A DNA stretch of 64,000 nucleotides from Methyloversatilis sp. XJ19-49 (GTDB taxonomy: Bacteria; Pseudomonadota; Gammaproteobacteria; Burkholderiales; Rhodocyclaceae): the NCBI RefSeq assembly GCF_024580145.1, contig NZ_JANINI010000014.1, forward strand, positions 1 to 64,000, read 5' to 3'. The position numbers and the translations under genes were made by a program. This document shows positions 36,306 to 44,253 of this stretch, one piece after another. Below the pieces are notes generated by a model, which was not told the DNA's origin, did no database searches, and saw nothing but the letters and a program-made list of their open reading frames with translations. Position 1 is the first letter of the stretch; each line of letters opens with the position of its first letter.

Positions 36306-37112
36306 TTAACGCTTGATGGCCGGCGCAGTGCTTTCGCCGGCGCCGTTGGCGGTCACACCCAGGTAGCTCGACAGGGCGATGGTCACGTCCGAGCCGTACA
36401 CCGGGTAAGGGAAACGCTGCTGGCGGAAGCAGTCGTTGAGGCGCCGCTGCATGCTCCAGAGCTCGCCCGACGACACGCGGTAGGCCGGCCACGATCCGAA
36501 GCCGCGCGCGGCGTCCGGGCCCTTGGTCAGGTTGGGCAGATCCTGCAGACGGATGCGCTTGCCGTCTTCGCCATGACAGGTGACGCAGCCGAAATCGTGC
36601 GTGCCGCCGCGATAGTTGAAGGCGCGCTTGCCGATCTCGTACATGCGCTTCTCTTCCGGATGTGCCATCGGCAGGTTGAACTTCATGCCGCGCGATTCGG
36701 CGGAAATCCAGGCCACCAGTGCCTCGATGTTCTTCTGCTCACCCTTGCCGAACGGGGTCTTGGCGACCTCGTCGGCCGGAATGCCCTGCAGCGTTTCCAT
36801 GCAGGTCAGCAGGCGGGACTCCAGATCCTGCACACGGTTGGTATCGGCGAAATGGCGCGGCAGCGTGACGAAGGCGCCCTTGACAACGCCCGGCCCCTGG
36901 CCGAGGTCACACTTTTCCAGTGTGGCCTTCTTCGGGCCGCGCGCTTCCTTCCACAACTCCTCGCCGCGCATTTCCCACAGCTCGGCCGGATTGCCTTCGG
37001 CCAGCGCCTCACGGTACTTGGCAATGCCCTCGGCGGTGGCGTCTGCCAGCACCGGTGTGGCAAACATGAGCGCGGACGCGGCAACGCAGGCAGCGTATGT
37101 GCTGTTCTTCAT
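36306..37112 (-). CDS. soxA: L-cysteine S-thiosulfotransferase SoxA (monoheme)
   Basis: A 268-residue exported protein with a signal peptide (ends VLADA). Only one heme c motif, CVTCH, is found; the N-terminal site of diheme SoxA is replaced by a pair of Cys (LEKCDLG and LLTCMETL) that could form a disulfide. The catalytic Cys is in RRLNDCFRQQRFPYP, the persulfidated ligand of the active heme. With SoxX it attaches thiosulfate to the SoxY Cys. It sits ten bases from soxX. Confidence 0.93.
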   Translation of the reverse strand: MKNSTYAACVAASALMFATPVLADATAEGIAKYREALAEGNPAELWEMRGEELWKEARGPKKATLEKCDLGQGPGVVKGAFVTLPRHFADTNRVQDLESRLLTCMETLQGIPADEVAKTPFGKGEQKNIEALVAWISAESRGMKFNLPMAHPEEKRMYEIGKRAFNYRGGTHDFGCVTCHGEDGKRIRLQDLPNLTKGPDAARGFGSWPAYRVSSGELWSMQRRLNDCFRQQRFPYPVYGSDVTIALSSYLGVTANGAGESTAPAIKR

Positions 37113-37204
37113 GATCTCTTCCTCCAGTCCTTGACGGGATGATCCGGGCTGATGACGGGACCGGCCTGCTTCGGGTCGATCCTCGGTGCAACGAAGCGCG
37201 GGGT

Positions 37205-37516
37205 TCAGGCCACGACGACTTCGTCGGTACGCTTGTCGCCCTTGTTGTCCACCCAGCTCACGCTGACCTTGTCGCCCTTGGCGCCGCCGGCGAACTTGAA
37301 CTGCAGATAGGGGTTCTTCGAGACCGCCGGGCCGAACTGGGCGGCCAGCACGACGCGGCCATTGTGGGTGGCCGTCAGTTCGGTGATGTGATGGGCCGGG
37401 ACCAGGGCGCCGGACGCGTCCTTGCGCTGACCGGTTTCCATGTCGTGGCTCATCAGGATCTTCACTTCGGTTTCAGTGCCATTGCTGGCGGCGCGGATGC
37501 GCATCGGACCTGCCAT
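37205..37516 (-). CDS. soxZ: Thiosulfate oxidation carrier SoxZ
   Basis: A 103-residue immunoglobulin-like partner of SoxY. The sequence begins MAGPMRIRASN and shows MSHDMETGQRKD, ITELTATHNGRVVL and GPAVSKNPYLQFKF, all typical of SoxZ. No signal peptide is present, because SoxZ is exported as a complex with the Tat-targeted SoxY. The start has AAGGAGC six bases upstream. It lies 92 bases before soxA. Confidence 0.95.
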   Translation of the reverse strand: MAGPMRIRAASNGTETEVKILMSHDMETGQRKDASGALVPAHHITELTATHNGRVVLAAQFGPAVSKNPYLQFKFAGGAKGDKVSVSWVDNKGDKRTDEVVVA

Positions 37517-37566
37517 GTCTTGCTCCTTGGGTTGTGCGTGGAATGTGAACGAATTGCCGGCCGCTA

Positions 37567-38037
37567 TCAGCCGCCGCAACCGCCCAGCGTCACCTTGATT
37601 TCCTTGGACACCATGTAGAAGCTGCCGCCGGCCTTGACCAGTGCGAACACATTCGAGGTCTGGCCCATCTTCACGCGGGTGCTCACGTCAGCCATCGTGC
37701 CGGCCGGCAGCGTGAAGCTGGCAGCCAGCATGCTCGGGTTCTTCTCGATCAGGATGGCGATGAATTCCGTGTCGGCGAGCGCGCTCTTGACGCCGACCGG
37801 CACCACTGCACCGTTCTCGGCGATGTCGGGGCCGCTGATCTGCACATCCTTCGAATCGGCGGGCTTGCCGGCACCCAGCGCCTTGAGCGCCTCGTCCATC
37901 GCCTTGGCTTCGAACGCCGGCTTGTCCCATCCGGCGGCCTGCGCCTGTTGGGTCGTGATCAGGCCGGCGGCCACCAGCAGACCGAACAATCCGGCTGCGC
38001 TGCCGCTCTTCAGGACTTCCCTTCGCTGCGTGTTCAT
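37567..38037 (-). CDS. soxY: Thiosulfate oxidation carrier SoxY
   Basis: A 156-residue carrier on which the sulfur intermediate is bound. It has a twin-arginine-like signal (MNTQRREVLKSGSAAG) and the C-terminal swinging arm GGCGG, whose Cys holds the substrate. The start ATG is preceded by AGGAGG. It follows soxD by 11 bases and precedes soxZ by 50 bases. SoxYZ shuttles between SoxAX, SoxB and SoxCD in the periplasm. Confidence 0.95.
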   Translation of the reverse strand: MNTQRREVLKSGSAAGLFGLLVAAGLITTQQAQAAGWDKPAFEAKAMDEALKALGAGKPADSKDVQISGPDIAENGAVVPVGVKSALADTEFIAILIEKNPSMLAASFTLPAGTMADVSTRVKMGQTSNVFALVKAGGSFYMVSKEIKVTLGGCGG

Positions 38038-38048
38038 CCGTTTCCTCC

Positions 38049-39077
38049 TCAGTTTTCGGGCGAGCCCGACAATATCCATTTGATCAACGCAGCCGTGTCC
38101 GCGTCGCTGACATGCGCCTGGGGCGGCATTGCCGCATCGCCCCACGTGCCGCTGCCACCTGCCTTGACACGGCCGATGAGCTGCGATTCTGCCCCCTTGT
38201 CGTCCTTGTAACGCTTCGCGATGTCGCGGAAGGACGGCCCGAGTATCTTGCTGGCGATGCCGTGACAACCACTGCAACCGCTTTTCTTCATCAAGTCCAT
38301 CGCGGGATGCGGCGCGGGCGCAGCCGCACCGCCGCCGGCACCCTCGCTAGTCTGCTGCCCCCGTACGGCGCCGATCACCCGGTTCTGATCGGCAAGATTG
38401 CCGTGGGCGTCGCGAGCGTAGTCCGGCAGGCTGGACCCCATCGTGATCTGTGTCTTGCAGTTCTTCATGCAGGCCACGTTCTTCACGTCAGGCTTGCCCT
38501 TGATGTCCCACATGCCATGTTTTGTCGTCATGCCGTTGCGGTTCGGCATGCGCTTCTGCACCTCGGCGATGTTCTTGTCCGACAGCGTGAAGTCGGCCGG
38601 GACGATCTCACCCAGATGAAGCAGGTAGGCGAGCACGGCGTACACCTCGTCCGGGCTCAGCGACTTCGGTGCATTCCAGGGCATGGCGCGGTTGATGTAG
38701 TCCCACAGCGTCGACAGCGTCGGTACCTTCATCAGCGTGCTGCGCTGCGGGGCGTCCTGTCTGATGTAGGCGCCGACGCGGCCGGTTTCAATGTCTTCCT
38801 TCGTCGTGCCGCCGACCAGCGGGGTGAATACCTCGTTGCTCTCGCCAAAACTGCCATGGCAGGCCGTACATTTTGCCTCCCACAGTTCGATGCCCTGATC
38901 CACCGAGCCCTTGCCGGGTGGCAGGCCCTTGAAATCGGGACGCACATCGATATCCCATGCCTTGACTTCGGACGGGGTGGCTGGACGGCCGACGCCCGGA
39001 AAGCTGCTGTCGGCCGAGGCGCCGGCCGCGGCTGCGATCAGGCAGCCCGCGAGGAGAAGTTCAGAAAACCTGGACAT
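38049..39077 (-). CDS. soxD: Sulfane dehydrogenase cytochrome subunit SoxD
   Basis: A 342-residue exported diheme cytochrome with CTACH and CSGCH motifs and Met ligands in PWNAPKSLSPDEVYA and AAMPPQ. The central linker (PNRNGMTTKHGMWDIKGKPD) is typical of SoxD. It takes the electrons removed by SoxC from the sulfane sulfur bound to SoxY. Its 5' end overlaps the 3' end of soxC by 17 bases. Confidence 0.94.
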   Translation of the reverse strand: MSRFSELLLAGCLIAAAAGASADSSFPGVGRPATPSEVKAWDIDVRPDFKGLPPGKGSVDQGIELWEAKCTACHGSFGESNEVFTPLVGGTTKEDIETGRVGAYIRQDAPQRSTLMKVPTLSTLWDYINRAMPWNAPKSLSPDEVYAVLAYLLHLGEIVPADFTLSDKNIAEVQKRMPNRNGMTTKHGMWDIKGKPDVKNVACMKNCKTQITMGSSLPDYARDAHGNLADQNRVIGAVRGQQTSEGAGGGAAAPAPHPAMDLMKKSGCSGCHGIASKILGPSFRDIAKRYKDDKGAESQLIGRVKAGGSGTWGDAAMPPQAHVSDADTAALIKWILSGSPEN

Positions 39078-40392
39078 TGCTCACGTCTCCGCTGTCCGCC
39101 AGCTTCCACGACTGGATGGCGTTGTTGTGATAGATCGACCGCGTGCCGCGCACCGCGCGCAGTTGCGCATAGGTGGGCTGCACGTAACCGGTTTCGTCCA
39201 TGGCGCGCGACTGCAGGATCGCGGGACTGCCGTCCCACACCCAGTCGATGTTGAAGCGGGTCAGCGCCTTCGACAGCACCGGCGTTTCAAGCCGCGCGGT
39301 GCGCCAGTTGCGGCCGCCATCGACCGATACATCGACCCGCTTCACCTTGCCGCGGCCCGACCAGGCAAGACCGGTGATGTTGTGGAATCCCTTGTCGAGC
39401 AGGGTCTGGCCGCCGGACGGCGTCGTGATGACCGACTTGCATTCCTGAATCGAGGTGTATTGGCGGTGCGTGCCATCGGGCATCAGGTCGATGTAGTGCA
39501 CCGCCTCGTCCTTGGTCGCCCACGGCTGATCGCCGACTTCGATGCGGCGCAGCCACTTGACCCACGATACGCCCTGAACGCCGGGCACCACTAGACGCAG
39601 CGGATAACCGTTCTCGGGGCGCAGCATTTCGCCGTTCTGGCCCCAGGCGACCAGTACGTCGTCCAGTGCGCGGTCGAGCGATATCGTGCGGGTCATGCTC
39701 GAGCCGTCGGCTCCTTCGGCCAGCACGAACTTCGCGCGCTTGCGATCGATGCCGCAGTCGTCGAGCAGAACGGACAGCGGCACGCCGGTGAACTCCGAAC
39801 AGGACAGCATGCCGTGCGAGTACTGCACCGTCGGCACCGCCACATTGCCCCATTCCATGCCGGTATTGGCGCCACATTCGATGAAGTGGATGCGCGACAC
39901 CGATGGCAGGCGCATCAGGTCGTCCATCGTGTAGACACGGGCTTCCTTCACCAGGCCGTTGATCATCAGCCGGTGACGCGCCGGGTCGATATCGTGCCAG
40001 CCCTGGTGGTGGCGTTCGAAATGCAGGCCGGACGGCGTGATGATGCCGAACAGTCCCTGCAGCGGTGAAAACGAGACCGAAGAGCCGGCCACGCGGGTCA
40101 ACCCGGGGCTTTCGCGACGGCGCAGCCCCGCTTCGAACTGCGACGGCGCACCGTAAGGGCGTTCGGCGACGGGACGGCCGAGTGTCGTGCTGTGTTCGGG
40201 CAGCGTCAGGATGGCCGGGTCGCCATCGGCGGCCCGTGCAACGGACGTCCCTGCCACGGCCATACTGGCGCTGACGAAGGCCGTCCGCAGGAAGTCGCGA
40301 CGCCCGGCAGACACGTCACGTATCTGTTCCGGCGACAGAAAGCCTTCCGGTGCGCGCTGTATGCGCCCGGGGCGTGGGGTGTTCTGGGGCAT
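39061..40392 (-). CDS. soxC: Sulfane dehydrogenase molybdenum subunit SoxC
   Basis: A 443-residue sulfite-oxidase-family protein. A twin-arginine signal (AGRRDFLRTAF) is present, the molybdenum-ligand Cys lies in HFIECGANTGMEW, and the C-terminal dimerisation domain contains VSVDGGRNWRTA. SoxCD removes six electrons from the sulfane sulfur, so thiosulfate can be fully oxidised without sulfur globules. It has an AGGAG ribosome-binding site and starts two bases after soxR ends, so both share a promoter. Confidence 0.95.
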   Translation of the reverse strand: MPQNTPRPGRIQRAPEGFLSPEQIRDVSAGRRDFLRTAFVSASMAVAGTSVARAADGDPAILTLPEHSTTLGRPVAERPYGAPSQFEAGLRRRESPGLTRVAGSSVSFSPLQGLFGIITPSGLHFERHHQGWHDIDPARHRLMINGLVKEARVYTMDDLMRLPSVSRIHFIECGANTGMEWGNVAVPTVQYSHGMLSCSEFTGVPLSVLLDDCGIDRKRAKFVLAEGADGSSMTRTISLDRALDDVLVAWGQNGEMLRPENGYPLRLVVPGVQGVSWVKWLRRIEVGDQPWATKDEAVHYIDLMPDGTHRQYTSIQECKSVITTPSGGQTLLDKGFHNITGLAWSGRGKVKRVDVSVDGGRNWRTARLETPVLSKALTRFNIDWVWDGSPAILQSRAMDETGYVQPTYAQLRAVRGTRSIYHNNAIQSWKLADSGDVSNVQVF

Positions 40393-40394
40393 GC

Positions 40395-40778
40395 TTACTC
40401 CTGTTCGGACGCGAGTTCGAGTGACTTGCCCACCTTCTTCAGCGATGCCTTGCTGGGTCGGTGCGGCATGTTCAGCGAGTTGCCGGAGGCAATCTGGATG
40501 CAGACGGTGCGGCAGATCGACGGAAAATTCGGGTCGATGAGCTTGTAGAACACCATGGCGCCATCCTTGCGCCGGCCGACGATGCCGGCGCGGTACAGCA
40601 TGTTGAGGTGACGGGAGGTGTTGGTCTGGCTCAGACCCGACTGGTCCACGACGTCGGCAACCGAACGTTCGCCGTCGCACAGGCAGTGCAGGATCTTCAG
40701 TCTTGCAGGTTCGGCCAGCAGTCCGAAGTAATCGGCAACCGACTCAAAAACCTTGTCCAGCTCGGGATCGTAATCCAC
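40395..40778 (-). CDS. soxR: ArsR-family sulfur-responsive repressor SoxR
   Basis: A 127-residue winged-helix regulator (LLAEPARLKILHCLCDGERS, then the recognition helix region LSQTNTSRHLNMLYRAGIV). Cys32, Cys34, Cys89 and Cys93 are candidates for sulfane-sulfur sensing; the pair that does this in related SqrR and BigR sits in similar positions, but the alignment is unproven. The GTG at 40778 has an AGGAG site; the ATG at 40823 lies inside the palindromic operator candidate, which argues against it. As first gene of the operon it probably represses its own transcription. Confidence 0.88.
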   Translation of the reverse strand: MDYDPELDKVFESVADYFGLLAEPARLKILHCLCDGERSVADVVDQSGLSQTNTSRHLNMLYRAGIVGRRKDGAMVFYKLIDPNFPSICRTVCIQIASGNSLNMPHRPSKASLKKVGKSLELASEQE

Positions 40779-40813
40779 AGCTGCTCCTCGTCTTGTCCTT
40801 GTTGAAATCAAAC

Positions 40814-40833
40814 ATATGCGCAAATGCGCATAT
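40814..40833. promoter_or_regulatory. Candidate SoxR operator palindrome
   Basis: A perfect palindrome with 9-base arms and a 2-base centre, ATATGCGCA-AA-TGCGCATAT, lies 36 bases upstream of the soxR start and 143 bases upstream of the cytochrome start. It is AT-flanked and has the length typical of ArsR-family dimer sites. It sits in the only promoter region shared by the sox and flavocytochrome units, so one repressor could control both. Binding is predicted. Confidence 0.6.
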
Positions 40834-40975
40834 AGTCAAGAATTAATTTATTATTTTTTCTACTTGAGACGTGACGAGTTTTTGTCTAGCGTGTCGTTAG
40901 CTCGCAAGGTTCTTCACGACAGATGTGGAACAGGCGTGCCCGGATTACCACGAAGATTCCACGGAGGAGAACATT

Positions 40976-41296
40976 TTGAAAAAGAAACTGGCGGGCACGG
41001 CGCTGCTGTGGCTTGGCCTCTCAATGGCCTGTGCACAGGCTGCCGACCCGAACCTCGGACGCAATCTTGCAGCCACCTGCGCAAATTGCCACGGCACGGA
41101 CGGCAACAGCGCCGGCGGCATTCCGGGCCTTGCGGGCATGTCGAAAGCGAAGATGCTCGGCCTGATCAACGAATTCCGCAGCGGCGCCAAGCCGGCGACG
41201 ATCATGCATCAGCTGTCCAAGGGCTACACCGACAGCCAGCTTGACCTGATTGCGGATTATTTTGCTTCGCGTACACCGGTCGGAGGTGCCAAATGA
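40976..41296 (+). CDS. fccA: Monoheme cytochrome c, flavocytochrome c partner (FccA/SoxE-like)
   Basis: A 106-residue exported cytochrome. The start is a TTG: GGAGGAG ends six bases before it, and the reading frame then gives a proper signal peptide (MKKKLAGTALLWLGLSMACA). The mature part has one heme site, CANCH, and a Met ligand likely in GLAGMSKAKM. It is shorter than the diheme FccA of Allochromatium but typical of the small cytochrome partners of FccB. Its stop overlaps the ATG of fccB (ATGA). Confidence 0.9.
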   Translation: MKKKLAGTALLWLGLSMACAQAADPNLGRNLAATCANCHGTDGNSAGGIPGLAGMSKAKMLGLINEFRSGAKPATIMHQLSKGYTDSQLDLIADYFASRTPVGGAK

Positions 41297-42567
41297 GCGC
41301 GGCACGTCGTGGATTCATCAAAGGCACGCTCGGCCTGTCCGCCATGGCGGCGCTGTACGGCTGTGCCGGCGCCGGCAAGGGCGCCAAGGGCCATGTTGTC
41401 GTGGTCGGTGGCGGCTACGGCGGCGCGACCGCCGCGAAGTACATTTCGATGTGGAGCGAGGGCGGCATCCGCGTGACGCTGGTCGAGCGCAACGCCGCTT
41501 TCGTGTCGTGCCCGATCTCCAATCTGGTGATCGCGGGCGAGAAGCAGCTGTCGGACATCACGATCGGCTACGAAGGGCTCGCGAAGTACGGCATCACCGT
41601 GGTGCAGGACGAAGTGACCGCGGTTGACGCTGAAAAACGCATGATCAGGCTGGCACGTGGTGGCGACCTGGCCTACGACCGGCTGGTGCTGTCGCCCGGC
41701 GTCGATTTCATGTACGAGTCGCTGCCCGGCATGGCATCGGCAGCGGCGAAGGAAAGCATCCTGCACGCGTGGAAGGCGGGACCGCAGACGGTTGCACTGC
41801 GCAAACAGCTGGAAGCGATGCCCGACGGCGGCGTGTTTGCGATGACCATCCCGAAGGCGCCTTACCGCTGCCCGCCCGGGCCTTACGAGCGCGCCTGCAT
41901 GGTCGCCCATTACCTGAAGCAGGCGAAGCCGAAATCGAAGGTGCTGGTGCTGGACGCCAATGAGGACATCGTGTCGAAGAAGGGCCTGTTCACCAAGGCC
42001 TGGGCTGACAACTACAAGGGCATGATCGAGTACCGGCCGCAGAGCGAGCTGCGCGATGTAGATGTCGGCAACCGCACCGCCATCCTCGAGTTCGAACAGG
42101 TCAAGGCGAGTGTGCTCAACGTCGTGCCGCCGCAGCGTGCGGGCGACATTGCCGCCAAGTCGGGGCTGAAGCTGATCAACAACCGCTGGGTCGACGTCAA
42201 CTGGCTCACGATGGAATCGACCAGTACGCCCAACATTCACGTGCTGGGCGACGCCATCTTCCCGGCGCCGACGATGCCCAAGTCCGGTCACATGGCCAAT
42301 CAGCACGCCAAGGTTGCGGCGGCGGCCATCATCAACCTGATGTCCGGACAGCCGCCGTCCGACGCGCCGCTGGTGATGAACACCTGCTACAGCTTCGTGG
42401 ATGCGACGAACGTGGTGCACGTGGCATCCGTGCATCCCTACGATGCGGCGACGAAGCAGCCGCAGCCGGTCAAGGGCGCCGGCGGTCTGTCCGCAGCACC
42501 CACCGAGATGGAAGGCAAGTACGCACTCGCCTGGGCGCGCAACATCTGGGCCGACATGCTGACCTGA
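41293..42567 (+). CDS. fccB: Flavocytochrome c sulfide dehydrogenase, flavoprotein subunit
   Basis: A 424-residue FAD protein that oxidises sulfide to sulfur in the periplasm. A twin-arginine-like start ([13 protein letters not shown]) precedes the FAD motif [16 protein letters not shown]. The FCSD-specific C-terminal region includes [21 protein letters not shown] and NTCYSF. Cys residues at VSCPISNL and [12 protein letters not shown] are candidates for the redox disulfide. Electrons pass to the cytochrome encoded upstream. It complements the Sox system, which works on thiosulfate. Confidence 0.92.
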   Translation: MSAARRGFIKGTLGLSAMAALYGCAGAGKGAKGHVVVVGGGYGGATAAKYISMWSEGGIRVTLVERNAAFVSCPISNLVIAGEKQLSDITIGYEGLAKYGITVVQDEVTAVDAEKRMIRLARGGDLAYDRLVLSPGVDFMYESLPGMASAAAKESILHAWKAGPQTVALRKQLEAMPDGGVFAMTIPKAPYRCPPGPYERACMVAHYLKQAKPKSKVLVLDANEDIVSKKGLFTKAWADNYKGMIEYRPQSELRDVDVGNRTAILEFEQVKASVLNVVPPQRAGDIAAKSGLKLINNRWVDVNWLTMESTSTPNIHVLGDAIFPAPTMPKSGHMANQHAKVAAAAIINLMSGQPPSDAPLVMNTCYSFVDATNVVHVASVHPYDAATKQPQPVKGAGGLSAAPTEMEGKYALAWARNIWADMLT

Positions 42568-42584
42568 TCATTCCTGCCTCAAGC

Positions 42585-42630
42585 CGCGCGGCCCGCACAT
42601 CGCGTTGATGTGCGGGCCGCGTGCTTTTCT
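42585..42630 (+). terminator. Intrinsic terminator of fccAB
   Basis: A perfect 14-base stem (42587-42600 with 42608-42621) closes on a 7-base loop and is followed by TGCTTTTC. It starts 20 bases after the fccB stop and lies upstream of dcd, whose start is 42704. Confidence 0.75.
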
Positions 42631-42703
42631 GCGCCGAACTTGCAACAATCGCGGTCTTTCGTGGCGCCCGGTCGCCCCGCTTACGCATGCCGAGGATACG
42701 CAG

Positions 42704-43270
42704 ATGAGCATCAAATCCGATCGCTGGATACGCCGGATGGCCGAGGAACACCGGATGATCGAGCCGTTCGAGGCCGGTCAGGTGCGCGAGGTCGATGGCC
42801 GGCGCATCGTTTCGTACGGCACGTCGAGCTATGGTTACGACGTACGTTGCGCGGCCGAATTCAAGGTGTTCACGAACATCAACTCGACCATCGTCGATCC
42901 GAAGACCTTCGATCCGAATTCCTTCGTCGAAATGAACAGCGAGTCCTGCATCATTCCGCCCAATTCATTCGCGCTGGCGCGTACGGTCGAGTACTTTCGC
43001 GTGCCGCGCAACGTGCTGGTGGTGTGTCTAGGCAAAAGCACGTATGCGCGCTGCGGCATCATCGTGAATGTGACGCCGCTCGAACCCGAATGGGAAGGTC
43101 ACGTCACGCTGGAGTTCTCCAATACCACGCCGCTGCCGGCGCGCATCTACGCCAACGAAGGCGTCGCCCAGATGCTGTTCTTCGAGTCCGACGAGCCGTG
43201 CGAAACTTCATATCGAGACCGTGGCGGGAAGTACCAGGGGCAGACCGGTGTCACGCTGCCCAAGATCTGA
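42704..43270 (+). CDS. dcd: dCTP deaminase
   Basis: A 188-residue dCTP deaminase converting dCTP to dUTP for thymidylate synthesis. The family blocks are present: [22 protein letters not shown] with the catalytic Arg and Glu region, and [20 protein letters not shown] with the catalytic Glu. It is homotrimeric in family members. The start at MSIKSDRW follows a weak ribosome-binding site (GAGGATA). A 66-base gap separates it from the terminator above. Confidence 0.95.
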   Translation: MSIKSDRWIRRMAEEHRMIEPFEAGQVREVDGRRIVSYGTSSYGYDVRCAAEFKVFTNINSTIVDPKTFDPNSFVEMNSESCIIPPNSFALARTVEYFRVPRNVLVVCLGKSTYARCGIIVNVTPLEPEWEGHVTLEFSNTTPLPARIYANEGVAQMLFFESDEPCETSYRDRGGKYQGQTGVTLPKI

Positions 43271-43425
43271 CGCGGTTTTCGTGCGCAAATGCACGCTTTC
43301 CGCAAGTATTTGCCCGCGAATCGATACCAAGCGTTACACGGCGCTGCGACGTGACTTTATGAACAGTCCGCCCTGAACGTCAGCCCTAGACTCCGCTCAC
43401 TTTCACGAATCACTGCGGAGCCGTC

Positions 43426-44094
43426 ATGTTCAGGAATCTTCTTCTCGCTTCAAGTCTGGCCATTGCTTCGACGGGCGCCGTTGCCGCGCTCGACGCGCCC
43501 TGGATCGAAGGTCTCGAAAACACCGGTACCGGCTTCGACGCCGGCCAGACCGATACCCGCTACAGCTTCACCGCCCTCGCCGGCACGGCGACCGGCACCG
43601 ACGGCTACGGCGTCGTGACCACCGGTTCGGGCTTTCCTTTCGGTTCCTGGCTCGCCAACAACGGGGACTCGGTCTGGTTGACGCCGTCAGCCAACGCGGC
43701 GCAGAGCTATGATCCGTCGTCGGCTGGCCTGTACAAGTGGTCGATCAGCTTCGATCTCACCGGCTATGACCCGGCAGCGTCAGCATTTTCCGGTCGCTGG
43801 GCGTCGGACAACAACGGTTATGTCGTTTTCAACGGCAGCACCATTTCCACCGGCTCATCCTTCAGCAGCTGGACCTCGTTTGCGGCCAGCACCGGCTTCG
43901 TTGCCGGCGTGAATACGATCGATTTCATCGTGAACAACAGTGCGTATCGCAGCGGCAATCCGACAGGTGTGCGCGTCGAATTCCTCGACAGCTACACGTC
44001 GGTTGCCGCCCCGGTGCCTGAACCCGCGTCGTACGCAATGATTCTCGCCGGCCTGCTGGTCGTTGGCGCCGTCGCCCGTCGTCGCCTCGGCTGA
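43426..44094 (+). CDS. PEP-CTERM sorting domain protein (1)
   Basis: A 222-residue exported protein. A signal peptide (MFRNLLLASSLAIASTGAVAA) is followed by a Ser/Thr/Gly-rich mature region and a C-terminal PEP-CTERM signal: VPEPASYAMILAGLLVVGAV plus the RRR tail. EpsH-type exosortase would cleave at this signal and link the protein to extracellular matrix or surface. The role of the mature part is unknown. No exosortase gene is in this window. The gene is followed by an intrinsic terminator. Confidence 0.9.
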   Translation: MFRNLLLASSLAIASTGAVAALDAPWIEGLENTGTGFDAGQTDTRYSFTALAGTATGTDGYGVVTTGSGFPFGSWLANNGDSVWLTPSANAAQSYDPSSAGLYKWSISFDLTGYDPAASAFSGRWASDNNGYVVFNGSTISTGSSFSSWTSFAASTGFVAGVNTIDFIVNNSAYRSGNPTGVRVEFLDSYTSVAAPVPEPASYAMILAGLLVVGAVARRRLG

Positions 44095-44122
44095 ATGCAG
44101 TCGTAGCGTCTGCAGCATCCCG

Positions 44123-44154
44123 TCCGGGCCGCCCAGTGCGGCCCGGATTGTTTT
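44123..44154 (+). terminator. Intrinsic terminator after PEP-CTERM gene
   Basis: A 10-bp perfect stem (44123-44132 with 44138-44147) with a 5-base loop is followed by TTGTTTT. It lies 28 bases after the stop of the PEP-CTERM gene and before the decarboxylase start. Confidence 0.8.
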
Positions 44155-44253
44155 GAGACATCGAACTGATACCATCGCGCGCTCAGGATCGCAGGTTCTC
44201 TGCAATCCGGGGCGCCGTGCCAGGGCGCTCCAGCCATCACACAGGTTGACGCC

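Noticed and set aside
40779-40823. ATG 40823 as the start of soxR
   Set aside because: It lies inside the palindrome at 40814-40833 and has no ribosome-binding site; GTG 40778 has AGGAG at the correct distance.
43282-43295. Partial copy of the soxR palindrome (TGCGCAAATGC) near the dcd stop
   Set aside because: Only 11 bases match and the second arm differs; the neighbours have no sulfur role, so chance is likely.
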